Shown here: one piece after another, positions 51,058-61,853 of the stretch
How the letters are laid out: each line of letters begins with the position of its first letter
How positions within the stretch are numbered: the stretch's first letter is position 1
Assembly (NCBI GenBank): GCA_027257055.1
Contig: JAPVLO010000133.1
Span: forward strand, 5,952,001-6,016,000
DNA length: 64,000 nt
Source of the DNA: Cephalopachus bancanus
Lineage: Eukaryota; Chordata; Mammalia; Primates; Tarsiidae
Direction: 5' to 3'
Program-made: the position numbers and the translations under genes
The notes under the pieces: generated by a model
What the model was told of the DNA's origin: nothing
Databases searched by the model: none
What the model saw: only the letters and a program-made list of their open reading frames with translations

Positions 51058-51281
51058 GCTGCTTTCAACAGAACAATGACACCATCCCCAGCCAAGCTTC
51101 TTAACTGTGGAGGAGGATCGCCACTTTCCCCACACATGAGGTGACTGTGGGGGATTTCCCAAGCAGTCACCAACTTCATTTCTAAGCTCGGTTCCTCCCG
51201 CAACGTTAGGCCAATGCAGCACGGTGAGAACTGTGTTTGGACTTGGGAGACGCCGGGCATTTCGGCAACGCTGATGCCTAC

Positions 51282-51407
51282 CTGGCAATGGAAGACATAC
51301 TCGGGCGTGGTTTTTTTGAACTTCATGTTCCACACCAAGGCCACTCCATCTGGTTCATGGGGCGCATCCTCATTGTTGTTGTAGGAGGCAACCATCAGCT
51401 CAGGGTA
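51282..51407 (-). CDS. DYNC1I1: DYNC1I1 exon: first WD40 blade
   Basis: 126 bases, 42 whole codons, phase 0 at both ends. The peptide runs from [14 protein letters not shown] through [16 protein letters not shown] to YVFHCQ. LVWNMK is the degenerate WD motif closing the blade. The acceptor is ctctccccag|TAC and the donor CAG|gtaggc. The open frame continues about 60 codons upstream and over 100 codons downstream of the splice sites, but that sequence is intron, including a LINE-1 fragment starting about 217 bases past the donor. Confidence 0.97.
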
Positions 51408-51790
51408 CTGGGGAGAGAGGTCACAAGGACAGATTACGCGAGAGCCCGGCATAGGGAAGACCCTGTTGTTCCCACTGACGCACATCGGGAATGATGTGGG
51501 CCTTGCGTGGCGGCACCTTAGTCTCAGTGCCTGCTCAGCCTCCTGCAGGTTGGCTCCCACCTCTCGCCCTCCCCATGTGTTCACTGGAGTCACCCCTGGC
51601 TAGCAGACGCCAGACACGGTTTAGCCCCAGCACGACCAGGTGCTGTGGGTAGCTTCCTTCTCTCCCCTAGACAGGCTTCCCTTATAACCTTTCCCTGATT
51701 ATCCTTCCTAACCACTGGTGGAGTTCCTAGATGCTCTCCTTCTATTACATACATTCCTCAATACCACAATACCTTCCTTATTTTAATTTC

Positions 51791-51913
51791 TTTTTTCTGA
51801 CAGGGTCTCACTATGTTGCCCAGGTTGGTTTTGAACTCCTGTCCTCAAGTGATCCTCCAGCCTCGGCCTCCCAAAGTCCTGGGATTATAGGTGTGAGCCA
51901 CTGCACCTGGTCT
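51791..51913 (-). mobile_element. free Alu left monomer (FLAM-like)
   Basis: 'gacagggtctcactatgttg' to 'gtgagccactgcacctggtc' with a T tail. It is a single arm only. Confidence 0.85.
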
Positions 51914-51995
51914 CAATACCTTTCAAATGCCATTTTCTTTCTCATCTCAATGTCAGAATCTCCTAAATTAACTTACTGTCTGGATGAAGGCACTG

Positions 51996-52188
51996 TTTTT
52001 TTTTTAGATTAGAAAATATAGTTTATTTAGAAAGTAAATTAGAGAGAGAGAGAAATTGATTTATTTCCCCAAAGTAGGAGAGGGGGCCAAAGTCAAGAAG
52101 CATGGTGGCCGTAGCTCAAAGAGCCACATGGGCACACCGGAGTTTACCAAAACAATGGCTAGAAAGTAAATTAGAGCCACAGAGAGAA
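51996..52188 (-). mobile_element. short AATAAA retroposon, copy 2 (unnamed family)
   Basis: Exact duplication AAGGCACTG (51987-51995, 52189-52197). On the minus strand it ends CTAATTTACTTTCTAAATAA, ACTATATTTTCTAATCT, A10. The 16-base word AGAAAGTAAATTAGAG occurs twice on the plus strand, at 52029 and 52161, so one end repeats the other. Confidence 0.75.
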
Positions 52189-52674
52189 AAGGCACTGCTT
52201 TCTAAATGACTTCCTGCCTCCAGGGGGGCCGGTCTCCACCCTCACCTGCTCCACTCCATGCCGGGTCATAAGACTCATAAAACATGCCTCTGGCTAAGTC
52301 ACTCTTCAGCTCAGCACATTTTAATGGTTGATTGGCTTATTGGTCCCTCTCAGGGTCATGCAGAACCCTCCAGGACCTGTCATTGTCTACCTTCCCTCCC
52401 TCTTCCTGCCCCCCACTCCCTGTAACTCAACCTTGCTGGGCTAGTTTTGAAGTGCCTCTGAGCTCAGGAGTCTGATACTCCCTCTCATTGGAATACCTCT
52501 GGTGTGTTATTTACATCAATTCATCCTTTAAGACTCTATGCGGGTGTCAGTGCTGCAGACAATCCCAACTAACCATCCCTTCCCTGCCTCCCTATCACCA
52601 GATCACTAAGTAAAATGTGTCCCCAGCAGGTCAAGTGCTTGCCAGGCTGTGTAATGACTTTCCCCCTACCTGTT

Positions 52675-52760
52675 TCCTAGATTATAAGCTATTGGACTGA
52701 TTTTTATTGACCTCTGAATCCAGTGTCTAGTCATTCTTAGCACATGAAAAACTCATGCTA
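52675..52760 (+). mobile_element. possible L2 fragment
   Basis: 'ctagattataagctattgga' and 'ccagtgtctagtcattctta' are in L2 tail order. Confidence 0.4.
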
Positions 52761-54780
52761 AAATATGCTGTATTATTTTAAATTTTTTATTTTAGTAACT
52801 CCTTTTTATTTCAGTAACTCTGTGCTCATTAGAAAGGCCTTATATTTAATCAGTTGTTGTCAAACAGCACCTATAACTAAAGGCTTAAATGCAAGAAACA
52901 CAATCAGCAAAGTAACACAGACTCCAGTGTGATGCTAGGTGTTAGGAAGACCCACTCACCCTCTGTGACCTCTGTCCTGAGCATTAATAAACAAATTGTG
53001 GATAGTCTTGTCAGAGGTATTTTTGGTGTTTATGAGCCAGGACACCTTTCCTGAACATGTTGCTTGGACCCAGGGTTCTCACAAGGCAGCCCTGCTAAAA
53101 ATGGCATCAGGATGACAGAGGATCATGTCACCCTTTTCTCTTAGAAAATTTACGTTTTTCCTTCTTTTCCACCATGCTGTGTATATTTAACAGAAGATAG
53201 CCCTTAAAGATGTGAATGTTGACCACTTTTCCACCCAAAATAACTAACTCTAAGTCTTTTGTGTGCTCTGTGCACCCTTTTGGTGGCCTCAGTGTAACAA
53301 CTGCAGGGTTGACAACTTGCAGCATGCTGAGAATTCATGGATGTGCATGTGCACGGCCACCATGGAAGGAATCAGAACACACGACTCAGCGGCAGCATTG
53401 AAGTCCTGTTAGGAAGGCCTTTCAAAGAAACCAACACCCAGATAAACACAGCAGGCTCCAGACCATTCATCTGAAGTTCAGTGGTGCTGCACACAGAGAC
53501 AACTCTATAAACAGCAATGCCACGCCCACAGAGTCAGCCCAGATGTGTCTACAGTGATGACCCACAGCTCCACATCTGGGTCTTATCACTGGTGCCCACT
53601 CCCAGCTTTGCTGTATTCTATTTAAAAATACTTAAAATTATTTAGCTTCAGAACGTTTTTGGAAACAAGGAGTGCTTTAGTAAAATACCAGTGAGATACC
53701 TGTGGCATAATTTCTACAACTGTGATTATAAGGTCTTAAAGATACTGATGTAAATCTTATCTCCTGCAAGGTCTTATTAGTTCAAGGTGCCCTCCAGTGT
53801 GTCTTATTCCATTGTTGTTCATTTACATATGACAAGTCATATTTCTTATTTCAATGAAAGGTCTCTAAACAATTATTTAAATCATGCTATTCAAAATTAT
53901 GATTTTAAAGAGACTATAAACAATTAAGAAATTAGTGATCATTTGATTTCTCCTGGGGCTGGATTATATGATGTTTACCCTGGGGAAATTTTACGTAGAG
54001 AATTACCAGATTCGTTCTCAAGCCCAACTTGTTCTTACAGTGAAATTAAATCTCACATTTGCTAGAGAGGAAGAAACCAACAAGTGGTGAGTGTCCCTTG
54101 TATCCCAGACACCGAGCCAGATGACACCTGAAGTCAGTAGGTCCTCACAGCCCTCCAAAGGATGTCATGCTTCACTTGTTTCTGCAGAGCAAGTAGACCA
54201 GGGTCCCTGGCAGGATAACCCATTCCACGTGATTTGCTGGTGAGAGATCATGAGAGATCCCCACTTGAAGCATGGTGGGCTTCCACGGCCTTGACCTTCT
54301 GCCTGCCAGAGTGTGGTCAAGTGCTCCCTGAACATGCTCAGGGCACTGTGCTGGGTGAGGAATGCCCAGAAGAATGTGCTCTCAAGGAACGCTTGGAGAG
54401 GGAGGGAAGACACGCAGGGATGACCACCAAACCTCAGCATAGAACGGGATATATGTGGAGGTGGGGGCTCATAGGGGCCTATGAAACTCAGAAGAGAAAT
54501 CTCCACTCTAGTTGGCTGGGTGAGCGTGGCAGCAGAACTGGGGAGTGACTTCTAAGGAGGGAGATTAGCATTTGGCATTTGTCAGGAGGCAGGCATGTGA
54601 AGAGGCCTAAAAGGAGACTGGCCTGGAAACGCCTCTGGACAGCAGGAGGAAGTCACTGAGTGCAAGTTCACAGGCTCAGATTCTGAGGGAAATGAGAGTC
54701 ACACTCTGTAATTACTAATACTACTAATACTACCACTATTATTCTCACCACTGTGTAGCGTTTACTGAGTGATTTTTTTT

Positions 54781-55064
54781 TTTTTTTTTTTGGAGTTGGA
54801 GTCTCACTGTCGCCCATTCTGGAGTACAGTGGCCACTCCCGGCCACCGCAGCCTCGACCTGCTGGGCTCTAGCGATCCTTCCACCTCAGCCTTCCAAGTA
54901 GCTGGAACTACAGGCACATGCTACCACACCCGGCTAATTTTTTTTATTTATTGTAGAGATGAGGTGTCGCCTGCCCAGGCGGGTCTTGAACCTGTGGGCT
55001 TAGGCAATCCACTCACCTCAGCCTCCCAAAGGTGTGGGATTATAGGCTGAGCCACCGAGCCTGG
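54781..55064 (-). mobile_element. strepsirrhine-type Alu inserted in another Alu tail
   Basis: Exact duplication CTGAGTGATTTTTTTT (54765-54780, 55065-55080). The second copy of that duplication is the T-tail of the older AluJ that follows. Confidence 0.94.
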
Positions 55065-55072
55065 CTGAGTGA

Positions 55073-55352
55073 TTTTTTTTAAGTCAGGATTTCACTGTCA
55101 CCCAGGCTGAAGTGCAATGGCACAATCGTGGCATATCACAGCCTTGACCTCCTGGCCTCAGGTGATCCTCCCACCTCAGCCTCCTGAGTAGCTGGGACTA
55201 CAGGTACATGCCACCATGCTTGACTAATTTTTTTTATTTTTCTGTAGAGACGAGGTCTCGCTAGTTACCTAGGCGGGTCTTGAATTCCTGATCTCAAGTG
55301 ATTCTTCTACCTCAGTCTCCCAAAGTGCTGGGATTACAGGTGTTAACTACTG
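55073..55352 (-). mobile_element. AluJ-like SINE
   Basis: 'aagtcaggatttcactgtca' through 'ggattacaggtgttaactac'. Both arms are present. Confidence 0.92.
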
Positions 55353-57090
55353 CGTAATTTTTACTCACCAGACACTTTTAAATTCTCAGCCTTTTAGACA
55401 CATAGATTCATAATGAACATGTGAGCGAGGTCTTATTATCAGCATTTTATGTATGAGGAAACTTACGGGAAGTTAGACAATAATCCAAGATGACACAAAG
55501 AGTATGTAGGTAGTCTTCACAAAGATCTATCTGATGAAAGAATCTTTCATGACTTAACCATGTAGAGACTGGGAATAGGGAGACCAGGTAGGAAGCAATT
55601 TCCTGATATAAAAAGAAGTCAAGGGCATGACATAATGTAGGTGTCACACCCACATGTTAGGATTCTGAGCTGGTGCCAGTGGGAGTTTCTTGCTGGTGTA
55701 CATTTCACTGGGTTTAGCAGCTAGATGAATTAGCAGCGATTTATTGGGCTTGATCTTGTGTGGTTGCCAGGCTGGAAGGCACAGTTTCATGTGAGAGGAG
55801 TGTCCAGGGCAGGCGCTGGATGAGTCTGGTTCTGCACTTGTCCATACGCTCTACCATAGGCATGCAGACAGCACCATTGACCCACTGCGCCAGGCCATGT
55901 TTAAGGAATGACAAAGTTGATATCATTCTCCAGGTTCCCAAATTTCTTCTAAGGAATGATGCTTGAGTGGCATTCTGCAAACATGGCAAGTTAAAGTGTT
56001 CTTGTTGAAGAAGTCCAGGAGATCAATGCAGAACTGCACTGAAACCTCATAATTTCTCCCTTTCCTCCCAGTTCCATTCTGCTACACTCAGAAAATCACC
56101 CTAGACATCTATGCTGCCACAAGACCCCAGCACTGCACCTCTGTCTTCCTCGTGGTGGATAATGTCACTAGATAGCATCTAGATCCATGCAGGTCTCTTC
56201 ATCCCATCCACATGTAACCCTGGTCCACTGGACCCCAAAGAAGCATCATGACCGGGAGCCAAGGGCTCTGGCTTCTTTTCCCTATGCCCTGTATGAAATA
56301 CATCTTTCAGAATTGCAAGCCCCGTCCCCACAATGTAGGTGGGCAGGTGACACAGACAGGGGAGAAAAGAAATGTGGTCTCTCTGTGGTGGCATTTCTGC
56401 CCTTTCCATTTCAGTCCCTGTGACACAAGCATCTCATGGACCCTGCATGGAAATGAAACCACTGACCTGACCCCTGCTGAGGTAGGCGGGGCCTCACCCA
56501 CTGATGCTGGCCTTGCCCGAGGCCTCCCTGGGGAATATGGTCAGCTGGCCCAGCAGGCAGGAACACTGGCCCTTGAGGAAAGTGTCAGATAAGGTTCCTG
56601 TGTGATTCCTATACTCCCAACAAGTGACCAAGCTGAGCTACGTGTCTCACGGAGCTTGGATCTAGATTCTGTGCACACAGCAGGGTGTGCAGAGGATATG
56701 CAGAGGATACACACACATGGGCGGAGGTGGGGCACCCTGCCTGGTTTTGTCTCTGCATGATCACTCATGTGCTCTTTGTTGTTCGAATATGGAAGGGGAC
56801 TAAGGGCTGCAGGCATTCACCCATGTGGTGGCTGAGAACAGACCAGTCATGGGATGTGATGCCCTTTCTTATCTCCTGCTTAACAGCAGGACCACACACG
56901 GCTCTTATGCCCCTCTCACAGCTCTGCCTGGAACACCCCCTTCTCTCTCCACTTGTCTAAATCCCAGGAGAAGTCATGTCTGAACTGAAACAGATCCCCC
57001 CCACCATGGATCTCAGAGATCATGTGCGGCTTGCCCTGTCTCACTCAGTCCCTCTAAGTCCACTCGGTGTTAGATCCAGAAGCCCTTGGT

Positions 57091-57345
57091 GAGAGGCAGT
57101 GGTTAAAGAACCTGCCTTGGAATGCTGAAGGACCTGGGTTTGAGTCTCTATTCTACCATGTCCTTGCTGAGTGAGTTTTAGCAAGTCGCTTCACTTTTCT
57201 GAGTCCCCATTTCTTCAAACATAACCTGGAAATAGTACCAGCAGCTGTCGCATGTGACTCTCATGAGAGTGAAATCAGATAAAGCCCTGAGCAGTTGACA
57301 CAGAGCTTTGCATATAAGAAGCACTAATCAAAAGCTAGCTAGGAC
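57091..57345 (+). mobile_element. MIR SINE, nearly full length
   Basis: 'ggcagtggttaaagaacctg', 'gacctgggtttgagtctcta', 'tctgagtccccatttcttca', 'cataacctggaaatagtacc' and 'cagagctttgcatataagaa' follow the MIR order closely. Confidence 0.85.
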
Positions 57346-57467
57346 CATGATTCTCAATAAAAGCAGAGATTACAAGAAGGCAGAAATGGTGCTGTGCATA
57401 TGGGCCTAAGACTAAGCATTCCTGCTTCTCTCATCATTACTATGTCATTGTCACTGCAGAAGGGAAC

Positions 57468-57605
57468 ACAGCATGTTGTTAAGAATGTAAGCTCAGGCAT
57501 CAGACCTTTGGGTTCCAATGGTGGCCTCACTGCAATGAGGCTGGTACCTCTGCACACGTTACTTGCCTGCTCAGAGCCTTGGCATATTGTCACCTAGTTG
57601 AGTTA
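57468..57605 (+). mobile_element. MIR SINE, 5' part
   Basis: 'gttaagaatgtaagctcagg', 'catcagacctttgggttcca' and 'cgttacttgcctgctcagag'. Confidence 0.7.
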
Positions 57606-57873
57606 GCAGTTCAGCAGGTTGGCTTTTAGTAAATTTGCCTGCTTTTGTACTGAATGCTGACTCAAGACCCTTTTCCTACCCACAATGAGGAGTTTTAATC
57701 CTGGGAGTGTATTTTAGAAAGATTGTTTGGGTAGATGCCCAGAGGAAAAACTCTAGGTGGCCAAGTGTGGAAGTAGGAAGACTGGCTAGAAGGTTAAGAA
57801 CAGGACAGGTGTAAGATAATGGACACATTTGAGAGAAAGGAACAGCCGGGAATAGGCTGTGTTGGAGGATCAA

Positions 57874-58566
57874 GAGTGGAAACTGATAAAAATGGCAGTA
57901 AAGGTCAAGGGTGAACATCGATAATAGTGTTGACAAAGGTCAAGGGTGGAAGTGATAATGGTGATGGTGAAGGTCAATGGTGGAAGCTGATCATGGTGAT
58001 AAAGAAGGTCAAGGGCAGAAGCTAATCACAGTAATGATGAAGGTCAAGGGCAGAAGCTGATAACCGTGATGACGAAGGTCCAGGGCAGAAACTGATCATG
58101 GTGATGGCAAAGGTCAAGGGCGGAAGTTGATCATGGTGATGATGAAGGTCAAGGGTAGAAGGTGATAATGGTGATGTTGAAGGTCAAGGGTGGAAGCTGA
58201 TTACGGTGATGGCAAAAGTCAAGGGTGGAAGCTGATCATGGTGATGGTGAAGGTCAAGTGCGGAAGCTGATCATGGTGATGGTGAAAGTCAAGGGTGAAG
58301 TTGATCATGGTGATGAAGTTCAAGGGCAGAAATTGATCATGGTGATGGTGAAGGTCAAGGGCAGAAGCTGATAAGGGTGATTGAGGGTCAAGGGCAGAAG
58401 CTGATAATGGCGATGGCGAAGCTCAAGGGCGGAAGCTGATCATGGTGATGACGAAGGTCAAGGGCAGAAGTTTATCATGGTGATGGTGAAGGTCAAGGGC
58501 AGAAGCTGATAATAGTGATGGCAAAGGTCAAAGGCAGGAGTTGATCATGGTGATGGCGAAGGTTCT
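57874..58566. repeat. minisatellite, 33-35-bp unit, about 20 copies
   Basis: The unit is roughly GAAGGTCAAGGGCAGAAGCT then GATCATGGTGATG. I count 20 units, of which 13 keep AAGGTCA exactly and 7 read TGAAGGTCA. The units diverge by point changes and small indels, so the array is not brand new. Confidence 0.95.
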
Positions 58567-59039
58567 GTGTAAGGCTTTCAGGATGCTAGTAACAGATCAT
58601 CTGGTAGGCACAAATGACTTGGGATATGTGGAAATAATGAGTTAGTGATTAGTTTAAGATTCTGTGGAACACCTGAGTGGGCCTGGCTGGAGAACGACGT
58701 GAGAGTCAGGAGGAAGACTGGGTTAGAAGTGTAGACTGTCCATGCTGCAGCTGAATTCTTCACAGTGAAAGAGATCTCCTGCAGAGAACATACCAGGAGG
58801 AAGAGTGGAGGGGGAGGTTATGACCGCAGGCCTCAAGGGCACCTGAGGAAAAAGAGGTCTTAGAGAACTCAGGGAACTAGAAGACAGTAGAATTGAGTGG
58901 CGAGAATTCACTGGAAGGAGGTTGTTTCTATGGGCACAGAGAAGTCAACTTGGCTGATTGATGCAGATGAAGGCCTAAAAACAACCCCAGGATTTGACAA
59001 ATAGGAAATCAATAGTGACCTTAATGAGAGCAGTTTCTG

Positions 59040-59112
59040 GGGCACCGTGGTCTAGCTCTCTGCCTGGCACCTAGCGCATAGCAGGTACTCAATAAATACA
59101 AATAACTGAGTG
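59040..59112 (+). mobile_element. probable L2/MIR 3' end
   Basis: 'ctgcctggcacctagcgcat', then 'agcaggtactcaataaatac'. Confidence 0.55.
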
Positions 59113-59228
59113 GATAACTTAAGCTGAAGCCGCAGTAAAATGAAAAAGAAAACCCACATGCATGGAGAAGAAAACTAGGTTAGTAAACATATTCAGAGTG
59201 GAGGAACACATCTCTCTTACTATTTTTT

Positions 59229-59513
59229 TTTTTTTTTTTTGAGTTGGAGTCTCATTCGGTCGCCCAGACTGGAGTGCAGTGGCCGCTCCCGGCCACCGCA
59301 TCCTCGCCTGCTGGGCTCCGGCAATCCTTCCGCCTCAGCCTTCCGAGTAGCCGGAATTACAGGCATGCGCTACCATGCCCAGCTGATTTTTTGATTTATT
59401 GTAGAGATGAGGTCTCGCTGCCCAGGCAGGTCTCGAACCCGTGGGCTCAGGCAATCCACTCACTTCAGCCTCCCAAAGGCACGGGATTACAGGCTGAGCC
59501 ACTGAGCCCGGCT
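59229..59513 (-). mobile_element. strepsirrhine-type Alu, young-looking
   Basis: The exact 18-base duplication ending TCTCTTACTATTTTTT is at 59211-59228 and 59514-59531. Words 'gccgctcccggccaccgcat' and 'aggtctcgctgcccaggcag'. It lies about 60 bases from the exon at 59592. Confidence 0.95.
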
Positions 59514-59591
59514 TCTCTCTTACTATTTTTTAAAATACAAATACCATGAGAACACAAGCCCAGTGTGTCTCATCCCAGTAACAACTCTTAC

Positions 59592-59691
59592 CTGGAGAGA
59601 CCAATCCATGCAAGTAACGACTCGATGCTTGGACCAATGCTCATCGTAGAACTGACGATTGAAGGAAAGATTGGCTCCCGCCTGGACATCC
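59592..59691 (-). CDS. DYNC1I1: DYNC1I1 exon: start of the WD40 propeller
   Basis: 100 bases: one base closing the split Gly codon, then 33 codons reading [14 protein letters not shown] through [12 protein letters not shown]. The acceptor is ctctag|G and the donor CAG|gtaaga, both strong, and the following intron is phase 0. CMDWS is the first propeller strand with its conserved Trp. [13 protein letters not shown] separates this gene from DYNC1I2 as I remember the two proteins. A strepsirrhine-type Alu ends only about 60 bases beyond the donor (59513 plus its target duplication to 59531). Confidence 0.97.
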
Positions 59692-61690
59692 CTAGAGGGT
59701 CGAAACATGAGAGGTAAATGTGACGCCTCAGAACAGGCTTCCTCCCTGCTGTGCATCCTGACATGCAAAGTGTAAACTTTCTGAAGCCAAAATGTCTATC
59801 AGACTGTCAATTCTAATCCAAAGACATAAACTAAACATGGACCACTTTATGAACAGCTCTTCCTAACCTGGTCCAGAGATGGCTGTACATGTTCCAAGCC
59901 TGGTATGAAATGTCAGATTCTCTCAGGCTCCCCCTAGGCTTCCCTTCCCTCACCAGCTCCCGCCTGAAGCTGAATTTCTTAGAAATCTCCCTCCTTCCAA
60001 GGGAGCACAGCATACCAGGGGATTCTCTGATGTCAGTTCCATTTTCACTATCCTCAGCCCGGAAATGAGATGCTCTTTGTAGTCACCTATAAATTCTGCT
60101 CGGTTGTGGCAGGAACCTCCTTACTCAAGGTAAGTGACATTCTCCACCATGAGGCAGGCATTGTGGGCGGGGTGGGGGGAGTCATCAGACTTGTCCAGGG
60201 GCTTATCATGCCTGCCACGAACCAAAGCAGCAGTTGGGTCTAGGAGGGTGACACTCTGACTGGGATCCATTTGGCTGAAACTCAATGAGCCAGAACCTGT
60301 TCTCCGAGGAATCCAGTGCTGGTCACACAGCTACCCTACAAGGCTGGGCACTCAAATTGAGTCATTCTTGTTCCATGCCAGCAGCTACTGAATTCCCATA
60401 GAAAGCTGCCTGAATTGTTTGGGCTTCAGTCCCGAAATCCATCACTCTTCCCTTTCCCCTGCTCATCTGTCCCATCTGTTGGCTTGGGCCACAAATCATT
60501 AATCTTACACGGCTTGTTTTCAGACTAGGCGACCTGACTGCAGACAAGTTATCTAGGCTCTCATTAGTTCACCTGTGATGACTTTTTTATGGCCCTGCTA
60601 ATCCTTCCTCAGCTACACCAATCACAAACTTAGGCAAGAGATGTACACACCCAAGTCCTGCCAGGAACCCGGAAGAGTACTTGGCCAGACACCCTGAGGA
60701 AAATGGGACCACAGAACCAGCTAAGTCACAGAGTGATGACTTTTTAAAGCAAACTAACATTGCCGTGCATATATACTCAATATATATATATATTCATATA
60801 TATTCATATTGCTGTTTCTTCAAGGTCGTCTAAGATGCTGCCAGCTACTGAGGACCTTTTCAGAGTATTCTTTTGAAACTCTTGGTTCCATTTCTTTGAG
60901 CATCCTCAATGATAAGTCATTGTCCTTGAAGAATGTATTTGAATTTTCGAAAATCAGGTTTGATGAAAAAGGCAAGTGATCCGACCTTCCATATTGTTCT
61001 CGATTAAAGAAATCTGTGACTCTTAGCAGTTACATTACGTATGTTGTGAAAGGCACATAAAATGCCTCCTATGAGCCATGACAAAGGTTGACAGCTACTG
61101 CTTTTTTCCAATGCATATTCTACAGTCACAGAGAAGGTCACTGGGGATATTGTCTAATAAAAGCAATCAATAAATCAATAAAGATTAGGCTTTAAAAAAA
61201 TCTGTTAACACAGCCTTGCATATATGTTTCCTGAAAGGCAGCTATATATACACATAATCTTATGGTACCAAAAAGAGGCAAAAATTTCCAGTCATCAGTT
61301 AAGTTCTTTCATATCTCATGTTTATTTTCTTCAGTTTCCTGTTTGCTGAGTCATCAAGAATAGCTCCAGTGACCATAACACACATCTCCTTTGCTGCTTA
61401 TAGGAACGCTTCTCAAAGGAGAATGAATGTATGTGGCTCTGCCAGACTCTATCACCTGGACCACTCCCCAGATATTAAGTTCAAAAGCATTTCACGGAAG
61501 CACCTGATAATTACAGGGAAACTCTAAGCCAGAAGTTATAACCAAAACCTGTAGTCAAAGCTGTCAGCAAGATCAATCTCACCCACCTCTGATTTGTTAA
61601 ATGTGGAAGTTGCCTAGTCAATACATGAATAAATTGAGAAGCAACAGATAACTTGTGCTATTTTTTAAAATATGCACACAAGAAACTAAC
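59692..61690. other. DYNC1I1 intron, 2.0 kb
   Basis: Apart from a short TA-rich stretch (about 60765-60812) I see no named repeat. It is one of the longer unbroken unique stretches in the window. Confidence 0.7.
60765..60812. repeat. TA-rich tract
   Basis: (TA)n and TATTCATA repeats. Confidence 0.85.
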
Positions 61691-61853
61691 CCATCTTTTT
61701 CCTCTAACTCCCGACCACTGTAGTCAAAAAAGATGTCAGAGTCTTCAGCCAGGGCTCTTTCAATGACCCGTATCGTGCGATCAAAGAAGATGAGGAACTC
61801 CTCAGAATGAAGAATTTGCTGTTTTTCTTCCTCTGTCAGTTCCCGTGGAGGGG
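61691..61853 (-). CDS. DYNC1I1: DYNC1I1 exon: helix before the WD40 propeller
   Basis: 163 bases: two bases completing an Ala codon, 53 codons, and two bases (GG) of a split Gly codon. The peptide starts [12 protein letters not shown], contains [17 protein letters not shown] and ends GRELEEKD. It is acidic and helical. In dynein intermediate chains this segment lies between the light-chain sites and the propeller; the roadblock light-chain (DYNLRB) site is known to be in this general region, but its assignment here is inference. The acceptor AG is at 61854-61855 and the donor reads GG|gttagt. A run of 12 A (sense strand, 61862-61873) sits between the pyrimidine tract and the AG. A good branch-point word (ctaac, 61886-61890) lies about 33 bases upstream. 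Confidence 0.97.

Larger units (their letters stand above)
54700..55500 (-). mobile_element. probable MIR split by two Alu copies
   Basis: The left piece 'ctgtgtagcgtttactgagt' and the right piece 'tatgtatgaggaaacttacg', 'gatgacacaaagagtatg' fit an antisense MIR, interrupted by the Alus at 54781 and 55073. Confidence 0.45.
51408..59591. other. DYNC1I1 intron, 8.2 kb
   Basis: It contains an Alu monomer, one of the two AATAAA retroposons, two joined Alu copies inside a probable MIR, two MIRs, the 20-unit minisatellite and a strepsirrhine Alu. In 52761-54700 and 55500-57090 I recognise nothing. Confidence 0.8.

Noticed and set aside
50955..51593. 212-codon open frame as an independent gene
   Set aside because: The middle is the DYNC1I1 exon 51282-51407 bordered by good splice sites; the rest is intron read-through including a LINE-1.
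57874..58566. CRISPR-like array
   Set aside because: Units are contiguous with no unique spacers and the genome is mammalian; it is a minisatellite.
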